A DNA stretch of 64,000 bases from Lineus longissimus (taxonomy: Eukaryota > Nemertea > Pilidiophora > Heteronemertea > Lineidae): assembly GCF_910592395.1 (NCBI RefSeq), contig NC_088314.1:7936001-8000000 (forward strand). The letters are read 5' to 3'. A program made the translations under genes and the position numbers. This document shows positions 58,860 through 64,000 of this stretch, one piece after another. The notes under the pieces were generated by a model. It was given only the letters and a program-made list of their open reading frames with translations. It was not told where the DNA came from and ran no database searches. Every line of letters begins with the position of its first letter. Position 1 is the stretch's first letter.

Positions 58860-61800
58860 ATGCCTGGAATAGAAAAACTACACCTGGAGGATGCATTAGC
58901 AGACAGTCCGCAGGTATAACGATGATGTTGTGCCCCACCCCCTTCCATCCTCCTCAGTCCTCTTTCTCAGTTTCTGGCTCTGCCTCTGGCCTGCTCTCTT
59001 GGCATAATTTTTGACATTTTTGTGTTCATCCCTGACTGTAACGGTCTCCGTGACGTTCCCATAACAAATAACCAAAACTTCATGTACCGTGAACGCCCTT
59101 AATAAACTGCTGTTTGAATACGTAAACTGAAGTATATAGAATTGCACAACCACAAAACATTACAATCACGACCGTCAGGTAGGTAGTGCCACCTGACATT
59201 ACAAAAAAATCTGAACTAAAATATGCCAAGTGTCTTTACATTGTCACAACCAGAGACAAACTTAGCATGGTCACATCTCTGATACAAAGACATATTTATA
59301 CATTAAGTTTTTAATGAACAAGCACTGCACTAGCTCACCCTGAACTGTGAAAGAGAGGGGCCTGGGTTCACTGCTTGTGGTGGTGAGTATACATCTGGAT
59401 TGAATTAGAAGGTAAATTTAGTGTGCTGGATATACATGCAGATTAGGTCCACGAACACTTAAATGTAGACTTAGGGTCCGTAGACTGTGATAACAAAATT
59501 CAGTATGCCATGATTGAATTGCTGTCAATTCCCAAAGGCCTGAGTTGGCACCAATTGGAACCCAACAATAGGTCAGACAACATCTGTTGTTGTGTTGTTG
59601 TTGCATCAATAGCAGATGTCACAGGTATTTTCTTTGTGCCCATGATTGATATTGATATAAAAACCCAATAGACACCGGACACACTCTTGTTTTTTACAGA
59701 CGAGGAACTTGCTTGGCGTGTTTGAGAAGGATGCTTGGATGCTGAAGGGCTTCGCTCAGCACTACCATCGTTGTTGTGACAGAGTTCACAGGGCCCAGGT
59801 AATCAAATTAAAAAATTCATGTTTCAATCTTTTGCCACATGTATTGGCTGAAAACGAGAATGAGAATGGGAATTTATTGAGATTTGATTACAGTAGTGTT
59901 CAGGAGACTACTTTATTGTTCTATTTATAAACTGAATTGGACTGATCTGATTATGACCTAAGCAGGGCAAGTAATTCAACAGATAGTATCAGTACTAACA
60001 ATAGACAGTGTTAATATATCCGTCAATGGTGAATGGATGCATCATAAACACCTTGACAACCAACATGTAGATGTAGTCGTCTCTCGAACAACACTGTGTA
60101 ATATGGATATGCCATTCCAATGCATATCACATACATGACATAACCAGACTCTACTTACTTAACAATGCACATCTGAGACTGGTATATTGATTTCTCTACG
60201 GGGCGTAATTGATTTTCTTATTGATCCAGTCGTATGGCGCTAAGCTAGTTTCGCTCTCAGATATTTTGATTTGGTTATGTACTCCCTTTCTCTCAAGCAG
60301 AGAGTGTTTTCATTGATCTTGGGAACTATAAATAAGTGAGAGACCATCCCTCTGGCAAGGTGGCCACTTTGTAAGAACTAAGAGTTCTTGCCCTGTCCAT
60401 GTACAGTGGAGCCTCTCTGAGCAAACAGGTCCCTATCAAGGACACCCTCTCTATTAAGGACACTAGTTTTGTTCCCAAATTGATTGTTTCCAATCAATTT
60501 GACCTCTCAGTAATCAGGATACCTCCCTTTAAGGACAGTACAAGTCAGACCGGAGGGTGTCCTTATCAGAGAGGTTGTACTGGTATTTAATGTCAAGTTG
60601 CAGATCTTACCAAACAAGTTTCAATTGTTTTATTTTCAGTGCGAGTTAAGTGCTGCTACTGCCTCCTTGTCCCACCTACTAAAGACTTATGACATCCAGG
60701 TATGCATCATCAACATTTGTCTGTGGAGGGATGAAAGCTTTTACCTGCCAGAAAGAATAAATTTTTGTGCACTAAATAATGAAGACATCACAACCATAAT
60801 AATGACAGTCCTTTATTATCATAAGATACTCTTATCTCACTCTCAGAAAGTTGACATTGATTCACATTTGTTTCAGAAATTCCCTCTCGACAATGATGAT
60901 ACCATACTCAAAGAGACAATTAAGCAGTTCACTGGTTACCTGGATGAGGTATGTACTTTTCTCTCCACCATGTTTCCGATGATCAAAAGTGGTGCTGTAG
61001 CAATATCAGACCTTGTCCTCTTCATAGCTAATATAGAATGCATTGCACTGCAATACGTTTCATTGATGCAAATCAATACGATAAATTGCCAACATTCCTT
61101 TACAGATCAGTTCTATGCAGCAGATTTTGGCAACACAACTTGGAGATAGCATGATGTACCCCATCAATAGGTTCTTACAGGCAGACTTAGAAGGTATGTG
61201 TTCTCACACATTTTACTAGAAAGTAGGCCTATGTGCATTTACATATTATTTACCAGTAAGGACTTTACCAGTTAGCATCGATATAAAACGTGTTTGTTGC
61301 TTTGAATTATGAATTCTTGTTCTTTCTCTTCAGAAATTTCAACCATGTTCGAGATGTTTCAAATCTCAAGCTCTGGTAAGTATAAGATGATGTACCAACT
61401 CAAGTGTTATAAATGTCTCGTTTCCGGTCATCCGACAGACTCTGCCATGACCCTACCCCCATTTTCTTTTGTAAAATGACCCCTTGATTCGATTTTTCCA
61501 CCTCAAAAAGCATATTATGACTTTAGATACAAAAGAAATTTATTTCGAGGAGGCAGGAATCCCCATTATGAACCGGCCCCACACCAACGTTCAGAATACT
61601 CCTGTCATCTTGTGTATGTTTTTTTCTTCAGAACATGAAAATGCCATGAATAAATATATGAAGATATCAAAGAAGTCGAGAAACGAAAAAGAGAGAATTG
61701 ATTCAAATGAAGAACTGTATGTTATGAGGAAGAAGTTTCACCAGGTAAGACAGCTTAATTGTGATATCACCAAAATACACCTCCTCAAGGTTCTTCACCA

Positions 61801-63828
61801 TGCTTTTTGTCCAGGTGCAGCACCTGGAGCACATGGACAAAACAGTTATCACCCGGAAAGATTCATGGCATTGATAATGATTTTACTGTTACTTTTAGAT
61901 CCTGTCATTGAGTGTTAAACATTTCTTTATCTATCCTTTCAGACCAACCTTCATTACTACTCGTCACTGAATGCACTCCAATACAAGAGGAAGTATGCAT
62001 TCTTGGAGCCGATGCTAGGTTATATGCACGCACATCGATCGTTCTTTGCCATGTGTCAGGAGGTCATTGTCAAACCTGAGGTGGAGGAATTCTTGGGCAA
62101 TACAAGTGCTAGTTGTCAAGGGTAGGTGTGACTTCATCGGGTGAATTAACCTAATCAAGATCAGTGTCATTGTGGTCCAGCTGTGTCATAGGGTCATAAC
62201 ATATAATTACATACAGATTAATAGGGGGCGCCTTTTCACCATGTAAACGTGTTCAAAGCGCCAACCCTTCAAAATGTCTCCCACACAGCCATATCTTTAG
62301 TGACTGCTTATATGAAATGGTACTTTCTGCCATCCTGATATGGGCCGGCAGCTGGTTCCAAAGAAATGGACTTCTTGTCGAAAAAGCGTCTATCTCCAGA
62401 TTCGGGTGATGCTACTTGGCCAGTTGAAGATGACCATACAGCAAAAAAGAATCAAAAAATATATTTCATGCATCGGAAAAAATTAAGACGCACGAAAATT
62501 TACAAGTTTATTACCGGGTTCTTTTATTGGCAGTGTGCACCAAGAGATGAACCATGAAACGCAAAAGACGGTCGACTTTATTGACGCCCTGGAACAGCAG
62601 AGTCATCACCTATACTATGCAGAACCTGTGGGCGATATGCCGTTTATCCCTCCCAATACCACTCTAACTCAGAAAGCGGGATATCTTTTCATACGGAAGT
62701 AAGTACGATTACCACTGCTGACATTTAAAGTGCTTCTTTAGAATGTAGACTGTTAGATTAGAACTTGATTGTTGATTAGCTAAGACCTGTGCATTGTTCT
62801 ACCACTTTGACCAGTAGTGATGCATTCAAAACCAAAGGTGTCTTCTGCCTGTTCGTATAAAGTATATCTATTTTTTCAGGAAGGAGATTCTGAGCCATAA
62901 GTGGGAACGGTGCTATTTCTTTATCCAGGGAGGAAACTTAATGATTCAGAACAAAGATGAGGTATGTAGACATTGTGTACGGGTATTAGTTCACATATGA
63001 TGCAGATCTGTTTTATGACCAAAAGATCTTTTGTGGGGTGGTGTTTCATCAACAAAAAAAGGGGGTTTAGGATTCTGTAGATCACATTCAGAATCTTTTG
63101 AAATACAGTTTGCCTTTGAGACACCATCAAGATAAATCACATCTCGACAAATGTTCGTGCCGGAAATAATGCCTTAAGAATGAAATGCATTGGGAAATGA
63201 AATGGGTCATTCAAGCGGCAAATGAGGCCAGGTGCTCCAACAGAAAAACTATCACTGACTCCTGACTGAGTGCCGACTTATGTACAGGCGTTAGAATGAA
63301 AAAAGTGAGTTTGGCGTGTTTGGAAGACAGCTGATATGTTCCTTCTCTCCCCTCCAGGTGGCAGGCTGTCTGGTGTTGGACCTGAACGAGGAAGGAACTC
63401 GAGCTGTACCATGCGAAGCAGACGATCGGAGATTTGTTTTCCAAGTCGTTTCACCTTCAAGCAAAAAGTGAGTTGCCGATGATTTCGATTTCGGAATGCT
63501 GCAGTGATTATAATTGTATTATTAAATAGATATATAAGAATAATATTTAGTCCTAATGAACAAATAAAGAAGCAATAAGGACAGCTGTAGAATTACCTTG
63601 TGGGTCTGATCATTGGCCTTGAGAACAGACTATCACGTCTTTTCACTTTTACAAACGTTATGTATGCGTTCAATTACTGGCATCTCAGTCTGGGAAGCTT
63701 GGATCTCGCGCCTTGAAGTGCCTGCCCACTGCAGCCATTTAATTCCATTCAATTCCTTTTGTTATTTCTTTCACTTCCATTCTAGATCTGTGATACTCCA
63801 AGCTGAGAATGATAGAGACAAAGAAGAG
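58860..63828 (+). CDS. APPL: APPL adaptor protein (BAR-PH-PTB), 3' part outside window
   Basis: Twelve coding exons, then the window ends: 58860-58913, 59700-59798, 60640-60699, 60877-60948, 61106-61193, 61334-61375, 61632-61744, 61943-62121, 62534-62698, 62880-62961, 63358-63467, 63786-63828; 369 aa so far. APPL proteins bind Rab5 on early endosomes and carry receptor and Akt signals. MPGIEKLHLEDALADSPQTR matches human APPL1 MPGIDKLPIEETLEDSPQTR. The BAR domain covers about residues 18-270 (CELSAATASLSHLLKTYD; LATQLGDSMMYPINRF; LNALQYKRKYAFLEPMLGYM). The PH domain starts near LTQKAGYLFIRKK and continues through WERCYFFIQGGNLMIQNKDE to SVILQAENDRDKEE. The end of the PH domain and the PTB domain are not in the window. 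Vertebrates have APPL1 and APPL2; this is probably the single ancestor. Confidence 0.96.
60404..60582 (+). mobile_element. pogo/Tigger-like MITE, copy F, in APPL intron 2
   Basis: Begins 'cagtggagcctctctg' after TA and ends 'gagaggttgtactg'. The interior has 'ctctctattaaggacacta' and 'aatttgacctctc' as in copies A and B. Confidence 0.8.
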
Positions 63829-63935
63829 GTAAGATTTTCCTTAACTGGCATCGGTTGCGTTGCCAGTTACTCCTGTAATAAAGTCAGCCTGCTGGTGGAG
63901 GCTATTGGTTACGTCACACCAGTGTTTCAAATGGG

Positions 63936-64000
63936 TCATTTCCATTCAACTTGATCTTTGTAATCAGGACACCACTCAATTGAAGACAGCATTACCAGTC
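63936..64000 (+). mobile_element. pogo/Tigger-like MITE, partial copy G
   Basis: 'cattcaacttgatctttgta', 'atcaggacaccactcaa' and 'gaagacagcattaccagtc' correspond, with changes, to the second half of the MITE interior. It is cut by the window end. Confidence 0.5.

Noticed and set aside
59320-59370. Possible tRNA-like head ending 'cctgggttcactgc'
   Set aside because: Boxes are weak and arms do not pair; too little to call even as a SINE.

Overview
This window is nuclear DNA from an animal, most likely a marine invertebrate such as a lophotrochozoan or a non-vertebrate deuterostome; the sequence alone does not settle the phylum. The coding sequence is split by introns with ordinary GT...AG borders, intergenic DNA is AT-rich by eye, and the space between genes is packed with short TIR elements, tRNA-derived repeats and minisatellites. 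The proteins are all metazoan orthologues of similar size to vertebrate ones. I rebuilt every spliced gene by hand, joining exons only where splice sites, reading phase and family similarity agreed.

Layout, left to right. 1-6.5 kb: no convincing gene; degenerate tandem repeats, a near-perfect 113-bp-arm hairpin (3.2-3.7 kb) and a CpG-rich stretch. 6.56-9.96 kb (+): RNA polymerase I subunit RPA34/POLR1G, nine coding exons. 10.6-12.9 kb: a minisatellite of about 19 units of 122 bp. 13.5-15.7 kb (-): a 741-aa ankyrin-repeat/SOCS-box protein in one coding exon, divergent from twinfilin (+, 16.27-21.36 kb, ten exons). 21.4-26.4 kb: 3'UTR and a 59-bp minisatellite. 26.38-35.58 kb (+): inositol-pentakisphosphate 2-kinase (IPPK), fourteen exons, one intron with an apparent GC donor. 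It faces tail-to-tail TMEM243 (-, 40.82-42.98 kb, four exons). 43.3-44.3 kb: a fold-back element around a LINE 3' fragment. 47.15-47.69 kb (+): TMEM229-like membrane protein, one coding exon preceded by five tandem acceptor-like cassettes. 48-55 kb: gene-poor, with MITEs, SINEs and a perfect 44-bp palindrome. 55.19-58.54 kb (-): 26S proteasome subunit PSMD6/RPN7, eight exons, 389 aa. It is head-to-head, 321 bp between start codons, with APPL (+, 58.86 kb to beyond the window end), an endosomal BAR-PH-PTB adaptor of which the BAR domain and most of the PH domain are present.

The genes do not form a pathway; they are mostly housekeeping (Pol I transcription, actin capping, inositol phosphate synthesis, proteasome, endosomal signalling). 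I found no convincing new multi-gene system. The more unusual content is non-coding: the long hairpin, the fold-back element, a multi-copy pogo/Tigger-like MITE family, the acceptor cassette array and two compact divergent promoters.
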